Shown piece by piece: positions 10,075 through 20,004 of a stretch of DNA of 64,000 nucleotides. The notes beneath the pieces are model-generated. The model had not been told where the DNA came from. It searched no databases and worked only from the letters and a program-made list of their open reading frames with translations. A program made the position numbers and the translations under genes. The first letter of the stretch is position 1. Each line of letters starts with the position of its first letter. The stretch comes from Luethyella okanaganae (GTDB lineage: Bacteria; Actinomycetota; Actinomycetes; Actinomycetales; Microbacteriaceae), in assembly GCF_042660285.1 (NCBI RefSeq), contig NZ_JBHSTP010000003.1, forward strand, positions 62,001 through 126,000, written 5' to 3'.

Positions 10075-10925
10075 CGGTGCCTGAGGTGCTCACGACGATC
10101 GGCCGGGTGCGTGAGTCCATCGGGGCCGAGCGCCGGGCATCCCGCCGTGTCGCCCTCGTCCCCACCATGGGAGCGCTGCACGCCGGCCATCTGGCGCTCG
10201 TCCGTCGCGCTCGGGAGCTGGCCGACACCGTCATCGTGTCGATCTTCGTGAACCCTTTGCAGTTCGGGCCAGGAGAGGATCTCGACCGTTACCCGCGCAC
10301 TCTCGAGGCGGATGTCGCGGCGCTCGCCGACGCGGGCGTCGACTATGTGTTCGCGCCCACCGCTCGAGAGATGTACCCGAGCGGCCGGAGCGAGACCCTC
10401 GTGACCGCAGGTCATATCGGAACGCTGTACGAGGGCGCCTCGCGGCCCGGCCACTTCGATGGCGTGCTGACGATCGTGAGCAAGCTCTTCAACGTGACCC
10501 GGCCGGACATCGCCGTCTTCGGGCAGAAGGACGCCCAGCAGGTGTTCCTCGTCGCCCGCATGGTGGCCGAGCTCGACGTTCCCGTCGAGATCGAGGTGGT
10601 CCCCACCGTGCGCGAGCAGGATGGCCTCGCCCTGTCGAGTCGCAACCGCTTTCTCGACGAGGGGCAGCGTGCGATGGCGCTCACCATCTCTGAGTCGCTG
10701 CGGGCCGCAGAGGCGGCCGCATCCGAAGGTCTCGGCGAGGCGCTGGCGGAGGCGACGGCCGCGTTCGGCGACCACGACGCCATCGCTCTCGACTACCTCG
10801 TAGTGGTCGACCCCGCGACGTTCCTTCCCGTCGTCGACGACTTCCACGGTCTGGCGGTGGTGCTCGTGGCCGCGCGTGTCGGTCCCACCCGGCTGATCGA
10901 CAACGCGGCCATCGTCCTCGGCTGA
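10071..10925 (+). CDS. panC: pantothenate synthetase
   Basis: Joins pantoate and beta-alanine using ATP, with a pantoyl-adenylate intermediate, to make pantothenate for coenzyme A. The 284-residue product has PTMGALHAGHLALVRRA (the HxGH nucleotidyl-transfer motif), SIFVNPLQFGPGEDLDRYPR and RPGHFDGVLTIVSKLFN. The GQKDAQQ and LALSSRNRFL signatures are also present. The C-terminal half is complete. It is the last gene of the tightly overlapping run that starts at folE; a 180-bp gap follows before lysS. Confidence 0.96.
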   Translation: MTVPEVLTTIGRVRESIGAERRASRRVALVPTMGALHAGHLALVRRARELADTVIVSIFVNPLQFGPGEDLDRYPRTLEADVAALADAGVDYVFAPTAREMYPSGRSETLVTAGHIGTLYEGASRPGHFDGVLTIVSKLFNVTRPDIAVFGQKDAQQVFLVARMVAELDVPVEIEVVPTVREQDGLALSSRNRFLDEGQRAMALTISESLRAAEAAASEGLGEALAEATAAFGDHDAIALDYLVVVDPATFLPVVDDFHGLAVVLVAARVGPTRLIDNAAIVLG

Positions 10926-10986
10926 CGTCACCACGGGCCGGAGTTGCCGAGCCCGCCGCCCGACCACTCTCACCCCGGCTGGGCGG

Positions 10987-11015
10987 GTGCCGCCGGCTGA
11001 GCCTGTCGAAACCTC
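10987..11015. repeat. GAGCCTGTCGAAACC-type dispersed motif
   Basis: The panC-lysS gap contains GGCTGAGCCTGTCGAAACC. I recall this string as a frequent dispersed intergenic motif in Microbacteriaceae and relatives, which is knowledge from outside this window. Only one copy occurs here. The gap also holds a possible -10 (TACGCT near 11067) for lysS. Confidence 0.4.
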
Positions 11016-11105
11016 GGTCGACCCGGTTGGCACCGCCGCCGGCGAAGCGCATCCGCCGCGCCGACTACGCTTGAAGCGACACGCCAACCAGTTCACGGAG
11101 AAGAC

Positions 11106-12629
<1,524 letters not shown>

Positions 12630-12642
12630 CCCCGCCCCCCTC

Positions 12643-12708
12643 CCCCGCGAGACTGCGTGAATCGTCGGATAGGGGGCTCTATCCGACGATTCACGCAGTC
12701 TCGCGGGG
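12643..12708. repeat. perfect 30-bp inverted repeat (giant hairpin) after lysS
   Basis: Positions 12643-12672 and 12679-12708 are perfect reverse complements with a six-base loop (GGGGCT, 12673-12678). Each arm starts or ends in CCCC/GGGG and contains GACTGCGTGAATCG. No T-run follows on either strand. It could stop transcription from lysS by its sheer stability, but the length and lack of a U-tract are atypical of a simple terminator and closer to a mobile palindromic unit. Confidence 0.9.
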
Positions 12709-12788
12709 ATGGGCGGGGAGGAGCGGGGGCGAGGTCTCTGAAACCAGAAGGTACGGCATGGGCCGAAGCACCGTATCCTTGAGTGGTC

Positions 12789-12965
12789 ATGGATAACTTC
12801 TGGGCGAATGCGCTGTGGTCGGTCGCGCCGACCGTTCTGGTCGGGCTGATCTTCTGGCTCGTGATGCGATCGATCATCCGAGCCGACCGCAACGAGCGCA
12901 AGGCCTACGCGCTGATCGAGGCGGAGGAGCGAGCGAGGCTCGGCCTCGACAAACCAGCGACCTGA
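12789..12965 (+). CDS. small single-span membrane protein
   Basis: A 58-residue protein with one hydrophobic helix (about residues 8-28, ALWSVAPTVLVGLIFWLVMR) followed by a charged, helical cytoplasmic tail (RADRNERKAYALIEAEERARL). It starts at the ATG at 12789 and ends 7 bp before cls, so it is probably cotranscribed with the cardiolipin synthase. Similar tiny proteins lie between lysS and cls in related actinobacteria as far as I recall; their function is unknown. Confidence 0.75.
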   Translation: MDNFWANALWSVAPTVLVGLIFWLVMRSIIRADRNERKAYALIEAEERARLGLDKPAT

Positions 12966-12972
12966 TCGCGTC

Positions 12973-14442
12973 ATGTCGATAACGCTCTCCGATCTTTTCC
13001 TCTGGGCGGTCGTCGTCATCCTCGTCGTCGACATCATCGTCCGTTTCATCGCGATCGTCGTCATTCCGCGCAATCGGCGTCCGACGGCCGGCATGGCCTG
13101 GTTGCTCGCCATCTTCTTCATCCCGATCATCGGGATCCTGCTCTTCCTAGTCATCGGCAACCCCAAGCTCCCGCGCACACGACGCGTCAAGCAGAAGCAG
13201 ATGGATGCCTTCATCCGCTCGAACTCCGACATACCGCTCGAACAACCCGGCAGTGAGCAGTGGCCGGACTGGTTCGGATCGATCGTGCAGCTCAACCGCA
13301 ACCTGACCGCCATGCCCATGGTCGACGGCAACACCGCGAGCCTCATCGCCGACTACGAAGGCTCGCTCGCGGCGATGGCCGACGCGGTCGGGCACGCCCG
13401 CAAGTTCGTCCACGTCGAGTTCTACATTCTCTCGCTGGACCAGGCCACGGTGGGCTTCTTCGACGCGCTCGAACAGGCCGTGAAGAGGGGCGTGACCGTT
13501 CGCGTGCTGCTCGACCACTGGGCCTCGTGGCGCACGCGCGACTACAAGGCGACGCTCGCGAGACTCGACGCGATGGGCGCCCAATGGCATCTCATGCTCC
13601 CGGTGCAACCTCTCAAAGGGAACAACCAGCGCCTCGACCTGCGCAACCACCGCAAGATCCTCGTCGTCGACGGGAACGTCGCATTCACGGGGTCGCAAAA
13701 CGTGATCGACCGCAGCTACAACAAGGCGTCGAACGTCAAGCGCGGACTCAAATGGCAGGAGCTCGTCGCGCGCGTGGAGGGTCCGATCGTCGATGCGATC
13801 AATCTCATCTTCATCACCGATTGGTTCATCGAATCGGACGAACTCCTCGAGAAGGAGGCGCGCACGATTGAATCGATCGACGATCCCGAGCTGCTCGAAT
13901 GCCAGGTGGTGCCGAGCGGTCCAGGCTTCGAGGGCGAGAACAACCTGAGGCTTTTCCTGGCACTGCTCTACAACGCGCAGAAGCGCATCGTCATCACGAG
14001 TCCGTACTTCGTGCCGGACGAGTCCATGCTCTACGCGATCACCACCGCGGTCCAGCGCGGGGTGCCCGTCGACCTCTTCGTCTCCGAGGTCGGCGACCAG
14101 GCGCTCGTGTGGCATGCGCAGCGGTCCTACTACGAGGCGCTGCTCGAGGCCGGAGTGCGCATCTACATGTACAAGGCCCCGTATATTCTGCACGCGAAGC
14201 ACTTCACGATCGACGACGATGTGGCCGTCATCGGCTCCAGCAACATGGACATGCGCTCCTTCGGACTGAACATGGAGGTCTCGCTGCTCGTGCGCGGAGA
14301 GTCCTTCGTTCGTGAGATGCGTGTCATCGAAGACGACTACCGAGCCGTCAGCGAGGAACTGACCCTCGAGGAGTGGAGGAAGCAGCCGTTGCGGTCCACG
14401 ATCCTCGACGGGCTCGCGCGGCTCACCTCCGCGTTGCAGTAG
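12973..14442 (+). CDS. cls: cardiolipin synthase (phospholipase D family)
   Basis: Membrane enzyme that makes cardiolipin by transphosphatidylation. The 489-residue protein has two N-terminal transmembrane helices (residues about 5-27 and 35-58, the PLDc_N region). Two HKD catalytic motifs follow: HRKILVVDGNVAFTGSQNV near residue 227 and HAKHFTIDDDVAVIGSSNMD near residue 407. Both have the His and Lys residues and the downstream Asp. The length matches bacterial ClsA-type enzymes. Its 3' end is followed by about 95 bp of gap before the lipoprotein gene. Confidence 0.93.
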   Translation: MSITLSDLFLWAVVVILVVDIIVRFIAIVVIPRNRRPTAGMAWLLAIFFIPIIGILLFLVIGNPKLPRTRRVKQKQMDAFIRSNSDIPLEQPGSEQWPDWFGSIVQLNRNLTAMPMVDGNTASLIADYEGSLAAMADAVGHARKFVHVEFYILSLDQATVGFFDALEQAVKRGVTVRVLLDHWASWRTRDYKATLARLDAMGAQWHLMLPVQPLKGNNQRLDLRNHRKILVVDGNVAFTGSQNVIDRSYNKASNVKRGLKWQELVARVEGPIVDAINLIFITDWFIESDELLEKEARTIESIDDPELLECQVVPSGPGFEGENNLRLFLALLYNAQKRIVITSPYFVPDESMLYAITTAVQRGVPVDLFVSEVGDQALVWHAQRSYYEALLEAGVRIYMYKAPYILHAKHFTIDDDVAVIGSSNMDMRSFGLNMEVSLLVRGESFVREMRVIEDDYRAVSEELTLEEWRKQPLRSTILDGLARLTSALQ

Positions 14443-14537
14443 ACATCATCCGTTTGCTCGACAGGCGGCGCTCGCCGACGCTACAGTTGTCGCGTTTCGT
14501 TGCCGTGTCGTGAGTGCTCTTGAATTGCAGGCAAGTC

Positions 14538-16313
14538 ATGCGTGTTCTCCGGTCTGTCGCCGTGCTGGCGATCTCGGCGCTCGCGTTGAGCGGTTGCAGT
14601 TGGCTTGCACCGGGCACGGCGGATCCGGCGCTGGACGATTTCTCCGTGGCGGATCTCGAGGCCGGCGGGATTGTCGTTGTCGCCGATGAAGCTGCAGTGG
14701 CCTCTCAGCCGACCGCTCTGACCCTTACCGAGGTGCAGGCCGAGCGGATTGTCGCCGAGGCGAACGCCGGGGCTGGCGTGACAGGTGCCGCCCTCGAAGC
14801 AGTCGCACCGGTTCCGGCGGACCACCCGCCGATCGATTATGTGCTCGCTGCCTATGTCTCGCAGGCAGAGTTGCCCGGTGCGAAGCGGGTGCAGGCCCTG
14901 TTCGATGCCGACATCGACTGGACGCACGCGCGGGAGATCGTGTTCCCTACCGTCGCCGTCGCACTGTTCGTGGCTGACATGATGCTTCTCGCGGCCGAAC
15001 AGTTCGGCCCCGAACAGTCTGAGAGCGGTTCGCCGGCCTCCGCGCCCCCTGCGGCGGCCGGCGCGGCCACCGCCATCCGTGCCGTATGGCCTGCGGAAGC
15101 CGCCGGGCTGTGCAGCGCGGCCACAGGGTTCCTCTCCTCGGTGATCCAGGGACTGTTCGACGTGCTGCGCGTCATCCCCGGGGTTGTCGATGCCTTGGAC
15201 GGGCTCGGCGTCTTCGGCAAGATCCTCAGCGGCATCCTCAACGCGGCGATAAACCTGGCGCAGGGTGTCGTCGAGGGGGTCGTCTCGGTGATCACCCAGC
15301 CGATCCTGAACGTCATGCGCACCGCGATCGCGGCGCTCGGCGTCGCGTCGCAGGTGATGAGTTACTTCACGAACGAGCGACTCGTCGTCACGCCGAAGCC
15401 ATCGAATCACCTGTCCTTCGCCGTCGACCCCGGCCCGGACGTTCGTGGGTCGTTCGTCGCCAGTGCCCACTCCCTCGGCGGGGATTGGCCGGGGGTCGTG
15501 CGCGATTGCGCCCAGGCGAGCGGTGTTGCGCTGCCCGAGCTGATCGCACCGGGCGGTCAGACCACGTGGACGGTGACGAGCACGGTTCCGCTTATCATCC
15601 CCGATTCGACGACGACCAAGGTCTCCGCCGATCACACGGCCACTCTCGACTTCTCGACGGGACACGAGAGCGCGGAGGCGGCGAAGGGTCCGGAGCGCAC
15701 CGCCGCGGCCTTCGCGACGGCGAGCATCCCGCGCAAGGAACTCGGCGGCTTCCTCGACCTCGCCGCGAGATCGGTCGACGGGGTGAAGGGCGACATCCTC
15801 GGACGCATTCCCGGGCCGCTCCAGTCGGCCGCCGCTCAGGTCTTCGCTGCGACGATCGATCCGATCGTGGCGCGCATTCGTGCCGAGATCGCGGGCACCG
15901 TCGGCGGTGTCCTCACCCTCAAGGGCGATGGCACCGTGTACGTCACCTTCCATGCACCACCGGATCCCACCCCGACCCCTCGGCCTATAGCTGAACCCGA
16001 TGACGAGAACTTCTGTCCCGACTTCGTTGCCGCTGTCGAGGAATTGCGTGCCGCGCTCGCTGCGACGAGTGACCTGTTCGGGTGGGCGGCCTCGGTCGGC
16101 GCCCGCTTCGAACCGTTGCGCTCACGGGCTCCGGCCGAGATCTCGGCCGACTTCAACCTCACCGTCGATTTCTATCAGCTCGTGGGCGCGCAGGACATCT
16201 CGACGGCCGGCGGCGTGCTCGAGGCCTGGCCGGGCATCATGAACATCGACGGTGCGAGGAACCACGTGTGGAGCTATTGCGGGGCATCGGCCTTTGACGA
16301 CGGGATCGGCTGA
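14538..16313 (+). CDS. large secreted lipoprotein of unknown function
   Basis: A 591-residue exported protein. The N-terminus MRVLRSVAVLAISALALSGC is a lipoprotein signal with lipobox LSGC, so Cys20 would be lipidated. The mature chain is Ala/Val-rich. It contains a hydrophobic glycine-rich segment (about residues 195-265) that may form amphipathic helices. The frame extends 24 bp further upstream, but the ATG at 14538 gives the clean signal peptide. I recognise no domain. Its last 40 bp overlap the convergent LigD-type gene. Confidence 0.75.
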   Translation: MRVLRSVAVLAISALALSGCSWLAPGTADPALDDFSVADLEAGGIVVVADEAAVASQPTALTLTEVQAERIVAEANAGAGVTGAALEAVAPVPADHPPIDYVLAAYVSQAELPGAKRVQALFDADIDWTHAREIVFPTVAVALFVADMMLLAAEQFGPEQSESGSPASAPPAAAGAATAIRAVWPAEAAGLCSAATGFLSSVIQGLFDVLRVIPGVVDALDGLGVFGKILSGILNAAINLAQGVVEGVVSVITQPILNVMRTAIAALGVASQVMSYFTNERLVVTPKPSNHLSFAVDPGPDVRGSFVASAHSLGGDWPGVVRDCAQASGVALPELIAPGGQTTWTVTSTVPLIIPDSTTTKVSADHTATLDFSTGHESAEAAKGPERTAAAFATASIPRKELGGFLDLAARSVDGVKGDILGRIPGPLQSAAAQVFAATIDPIVARIRAEIAGTVGGVLTLKGDGTVYVTFHAPPDPTPTPRPIAEPDDENFCPDFVAAVEELRAALAATSDLFGWAASVGARFEPLRSRAPAEISADFNLTVDFYQLVGAQDISTAGGVLEAWPGIMNIDGARNHVWSYCGASAFDDGIG

Positions 16314-17203
16314 GAGAGCAACGGCTTGAGGAGGTCGCCCGACCTCTCGACCCGTGCGAGCACCTCCGGAAACTCCATCTGACCGAGACCCGGCGCCTCG
16401 AGTTCCGCCCAGGTGCGCGGCGCGGCGACCGTCGGTCGAGTCCGGCCGCGCAGTGAGTATGGCGATACCGTCGTCTTCGCGGCGCGGTTCTGGCTCCAAT
16501 CGACGAGCACCTTGCCATCGCGGTTGACCTTTCGCATGTTCGCGACGGCGAGTGCCGGACGGCTGGAGACGAGCTGGTCGGCGACGTCCGAAGCGATCTC
16601 GGTCGCCTGATCGGAGCCGAGTGAGCCGTTGAGCGGGGCGTAGAGGTGGACGCCTTTTCCTCCGCTCGTGACGGGCAGCGCCTCGAGGTCGCGTTCCAGG
16701 AGGAGATCGCGAACGAGCAAGGCGACCTCCACGCACTCGGGGAGGTCGGTCCCCGGCCCAGGATCGAGGTCGATCACGAGCCGGTCGGGACTGCGGTGTG
16801 CGCCGCGCGGCCCGAAGCGCCACTGTGGAACATGCAGCTCGAGGCTCGCGGTCTGCGCGAACCAGAGCAGCGTCGACGCGTCGTTCGCGATCGCATAGTC
16901 GACGGTGCGCTCTTTGTGCTGCACGGTGCGGCGCACGATCCATTCTGGCGTCGTGTCGTCGAGGTTGCGCTGGAAGAAGGACTCGCGGGGGTTCTCGGCC
17001 GTTCCGGTGCCATCGATCCAGCGTTTGCGGGTGACGGCGCGATCATGCAGATGAGGCAGCAGGATGGGGGCGATCCGGGTGAGGTAGCCGACGACATCGG
17101 CCTTCGTCGTGCCGGTCTCCGGGTAGAGCACCTTGAACGGATGCGTGATGACGACGTCTCGCCCGTCGACCGTGATGGTCTGCGACTGTGCTGTGGTGGC
17201 CAT
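16274..17203 (-). CDS. LigD-type DNA polymerase/primase domain protein
   Basis: A 309-residue stand-alone version of the polymerase domain of bacterial NHEJ ligase LigD (archaeo-eukaryotic primase fold). Family signatures are THPFKVLYPETGTTKADVV at the start, the catalytic DLDPG segment (VIDLDPGPGTDLP), TSGGKGVHLY, and VDWSQNRAAKTTVSPYSLRG near the C-terminus. No ligase or nuclease domain is fused, and no Ku gene is in the window. The ATG at 17203 matches the family start; the open frame upstream is low-complexity sequence caused by the adjacent repeat. The 3' end overlaps the lipoprotein gene by 40 bp. Confidence 0.9.
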   Translation of the reverse strand: MATTAQSQTITVDGRDVVITHPFKVLYPETGTTKADVVGYLTRIAPILLPHLHDRAVTRKRWIDGTGTAENPRESFFQRNLDDTTPEWIVRRTVQHKERTVDYAIANDASTLLWFAQTASLELHVPQWRFGPRGAHRSPDRLVIDLDPGPGTDLPECVEVALLVRDLLLERDLEALPVTSGGKGVHLYAPLNGSLGSDQATEIASDVADQLVSSRPALAVANMRKVNRDGKVLVDWSQNRAAKTTVSPYSLRGRTRPTVAAPRTWAELEAPGLGQMEFPEVLARVERSGDLLKPLLSQPIPSSKADAPQ

Positions 17204-17239
17204 GTTCCGATCATGCTCCGCGGGCCTCGATGCGTCTAG

Positions 17240-17696
<457 letters not shown>

Positions 17697-17721
<25 letters not shown>

Positions 17722-17939
17722 ATCACGAGCAGCTCGCCGACCTCGCAGCCGAGGGCGTCGCAGATCGCGCGGAGCGTGGAGAAGCGGATGGCGCGAGCCC
17801 TGTCGTTCTTCAGCACGCTGAGGTTCACGACGCTCACGCCGACGAGTTCGCTGAGGCGCGTGAGAGTCATCCCCCGTTCGGCGAGCAGTTCGTCGAGGCG
17901 GCAGTGGATCTCGTCGTTCTCCTGTTCGGCCGGCGCCAT
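17697..17939 (-). CDS. small XRE/Cro-type HTH regulator (YozG-like)
   Basis: An 80-residue DNA-binding protein with a helix-turn-helix covering most of its length (CRLDELLAERGMTLTRLSEL followed by VGVSVVNLSVLKNDRARAIR). It ends with LRAICDALGCEVGELLVI, typical of the XRE subfamily paired with DUF2975 membrane proteins. Its ATG overlaps the stop of the upstream DUF2975 gene by one base (TGATG), so the pair is translationally coupled. It probably binds the inverted repeats upstream of the pair. Confidence 0.9.
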
Positions 17940-18559
17940 CAGACGAGTCCTTCGGTCTCGCGCTGCAGTTTCGCCCCGATCTGGAAGGCGACCCCGATCG
18001 CGCCGAGCGCGATCGCGACGAACAGCGGCGTCGGCGTGAAGCTGAGGAAGATCGGGTTGTCGTAGCCGTGTTCGCTGAGAGCGGCGAACGCTCCGTTCAG
18101 GCTTATCCAGGCGAACAGGTTGCCGACGGCCCAGCCGATCATGATCGTCATCGCGGCGATCATCACGAGCCGGATGTTGGCTCGGCTGAAGGCCTCGCCG
18201 CGGATGAGGTTGCGGCAGAAGAGGCAGACGCAGGCGAGGATCGCGCAGATGGTCACCGCGGTCACGATGGCGGACGCGACGAGCGCGAACACCGTGATGC
18301 CCGGCATGTCCGACACCCGGATCGTGGCCTCGTCGACGCTCACCGCTACGAGTGATCCCCCCGGCCCGATCGGCAGCTCTGCCGGGGTCTGAATGAACTG
18401 CGCCGGGACGGGGACGTCCCGGTTCGGCACGATCTCGAGGATGCGCTGCGCGAGCAAGACGATGGTGACGACGCCGGCGACGATCCCGCCGCCGATGGTC
18501 AGAGCGAGCGAGGCGCGATCGCCTCGGGAGATCCCGTTGATTCTGCTGGTATCAGGCAT
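17939..18559 (-). CDS. DUF2975 family membrane protein
   Basis: A 206-residue protein with four hydrophobic segments (about residues 20-38, 85-110, 130-152, 173-192). A long extracytoplasmic loop separates the first two. The overall pattern and the coupled downstream XRE gene fit the DUF2975 family. The chosen start is the ATG at 18559 (MPDTSRINGIS), because the upstream ATGs at 18571 and 18589 lie inside the operator-like palindromes. The function is unknown; such pairs look like a membrane sensor or target with a dedicated repressor. Confidence 0.82.
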   Translation of the reverse strand: MPDTSRINGISRGDRASLALTIGGGIVAGVVTIVLLAQRILEIVPNRDVPVPAQFIQTPAELPIGPGGSLVAVSVDEATIRVSDMPGITVFALVASAIVTAVTICAILACVCLFCRNLIRGEAFSRANIRLVMIAAMTIMIGWAVGNLFAWISLNGAFAALSEHGYDNPIFLSFTPTPLFVAIALGAIGVAFQIGAKLQRETEGLV

Positions 18560-18587
18560 GACAAACTCCATAACGATGATCGATAAC

Positions 18588-18616
18588 AACGATAATCGTT
18601 AACATATCGATTATCG
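18588..18616. promoter_or_regulatory. overlapping inverted repeats, likely operator of the DUF2975/XRE pair
   Basis: AACGAT-A-ATCGTT (18588-18600) is a perfect palindrome with one central base. CGATAATCG (18590-18598) and CGATTATCG (18608-18616) form a second inverted repeat with a 9-bp spacer. A further AACGATGATCGAT half-like element lies at 18572-18584. The sites are 30-60 bp upstream of the DUF2975 start, in an AT-rich patch, which suits autoregulation by the XRE protein. Confidence 0.7.
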
Positions 18617-18657
18617 TCATGGAGCGCAAATCTTTCGGACCGCGGCGTCACGTTCGC

Positions 18658-18673
18658 GGCGAACAGCGGCATA
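18658..18673. repeat. 16-bp direct repeat, left copy (flanks pirin gene)
   Basis: GGCGAACAGCGGCATA occurs at 18658-18673 and again at 19918-19933, on either side of the pirin gene, in the same orientation. The sequences diverge immediately outside the 16 bp. Confidence 0.6.
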
Positions 18674-18719
18674 GCGAGCTTTCCCGGTGGTACCCGGTGG
18701 CACCCGGTGGCAAGTCGTA

Positions 18720-19703
18720 TCAGCCGCGTGGCTTGAGCCGCACCGTCGGCAACTCAGGAGCGGGCAGTGCTCGCCCGGGATAGCCGTCGACGGCACCGAA
18801 GCGCCCATCCGCTCTCTCGCCGGCGATGACCTCCCTCTGCCACTGCCCGCGGAACGCGACGATCTCATCGTGACTGCGCCCGATGAAGTTCCACCACATG
18901 ACGAGTTGCTCGCCGAACGGCTCGCCGCCCAGAAGCACGATGCGTCCGCCATCCTGTCCCGCCCGCAGCCGAACGACGGCTCGACCGGGCTTGAGGTAGG
19001 CGAGTTCGGTGCGCGTCGCCGCGGTTCCGTCGAGGTGTACAGGCCCCGCATCCACGAGGATGCCGTGCTCGAAGCCGGGGTCGAGCGGCACGGTGACGTC
19101 GGCGTGCGGCGGCAGATCGAGCTGGGCGCCGAGCAGAGGACTGAAGACGGAGGCAGCGCTGCGTGCGCCGGCGAGCTCGCCGATGAACACCCGCACCTCG
19201 GTTCCGTCCAGGGTGGCGCGTGCAGCGTCGTGCCGCTCGAAGAATGCGGTCGCGTCGCGCACCCTGCCCGGCAGGGCGATCCAGAGCTGCACACCGTGCA
19301 GCGTCGTCGTGCCGGGAGTCGACACCTCCGAGTGCGCGATGCCTCGTCCGGCCGTCATCAGGTTGAGCTCGCCCGGCCGCACCGTCGCACGGCTGCCAAC
19401 GCTGTCGCGGTGCTCGATCTCGCCTGCGAAGAGCCAGCTCGCGGTCTGCAGTCCGGTGTGCGGATGCGGCGGGACCACCATGCCCCCGGTCGTGCTCACG
19501 TCGTCGGGGCCGTAATGGTCGACGAAGCACCAGGCGCCGATCGTGGTGCGCCTGCGCTGGGGCAAGGTGCGGTGAACCGGCATTGCGCGTGGCCCGCCGA
19601 GCGGCACTTCGCGCGCCTGAAGGATCTCGACGGCGTCTGGACCGGCCGCTGCCTCGATGTACTCGCAGACCAGCTCCGCCGGCTCGCGTTCGAGGTTGCT
19701 CAT
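18720..19703 (-). CDS. pirin family protein
   Basis: A 327-residue bicupin protein of the pirin family. The N-terminal cupin carries the metal-binding His residues in HPHTGLQT and GIAHSEV, with the preceding GAWCFVDHYGP strand highly characteristic. A second pirin C-terminal domain (about residues 185-290) includes GGEPFGEQLVMWWNFIGRS. Some bacterial pirins have quercetinase activity and others act as regulators, so the role here cannot be told. It stands alone, flanked by a 16-bp direct repeat on either side. Confidence 0.93.
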   Translation of the reverse strand: MSNLEREPAELVCEYIEAAAGPDAVEILQAREVPLGGPRAMPVHRTLPQRRRTTIGAWCFVDHYGPDDVSTTGGMVVPPHPHTGLQTASWLFAGEIEHRDSVGSRATVRPGELNLMTAGRGIAHSEVSTPGTTTLHGVQLWIALPGRVRDATAFFERHDAARATLDGTEVRVFIGELAGARSAASVFSPLLGAQLDLPPHADVTVPLDPGFEHGILVDAGPVHLDGTAATRTELAYLKPGRAVVRLRAGQDGGRIVLLGGEPFGEQLVMWWNFIGRSHDEIVAFRGQWQREVIAGERADGRFGAVDGYPGRALPAPELPTVRLKPRG

Positions 19704-20004
19704 GGCGGCATCCTATGCCTCCCGAATCCCGGCGGGAGGCATAGCTTGCAGTGGAGGCCGTTTTCATTGGGATCGGCCGCCTCAGCGGGCCATGGCCTCC
19801 CCTGGATTCCTCTCGCGCGGGCGAGGAGACGCGCTGTGCTTGGTGGTGACGGCGATACTCATCGTCCTCGCGCGCGGATGCGACGTCCGCAGCGGTCGCG
19901 ACCAGCCCTCCGCCATGGGCGAACAGCGGCATATTGGGCCGCTGCGCTGGTTACTCTCTTTGTATCGGTGCAGCGTGACGTGCGCGGCGTCGTGAGGAGT
20001 GATG
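19704..20004. other. intergenic region between pirin and clpC
   Basis: About 300 bp between divergent genes. It should hold the promoters of pirin and clpC. The second copy of a 16-bp direct repeat lies at 19918-19933. A GAGGAG ribosome-binding site for clpC is at 19994-19999. I see no other structured element. Confidence 0.5.
19918..19933. repeat. 16-bp direct repeat, right copy (flanks pirin gene)
   Basis: This is the second exact copy of GGCGAACAGCGGCATA, about 70 bp upstream of the clpC ribosome-binding site. Confidence 0.6.
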
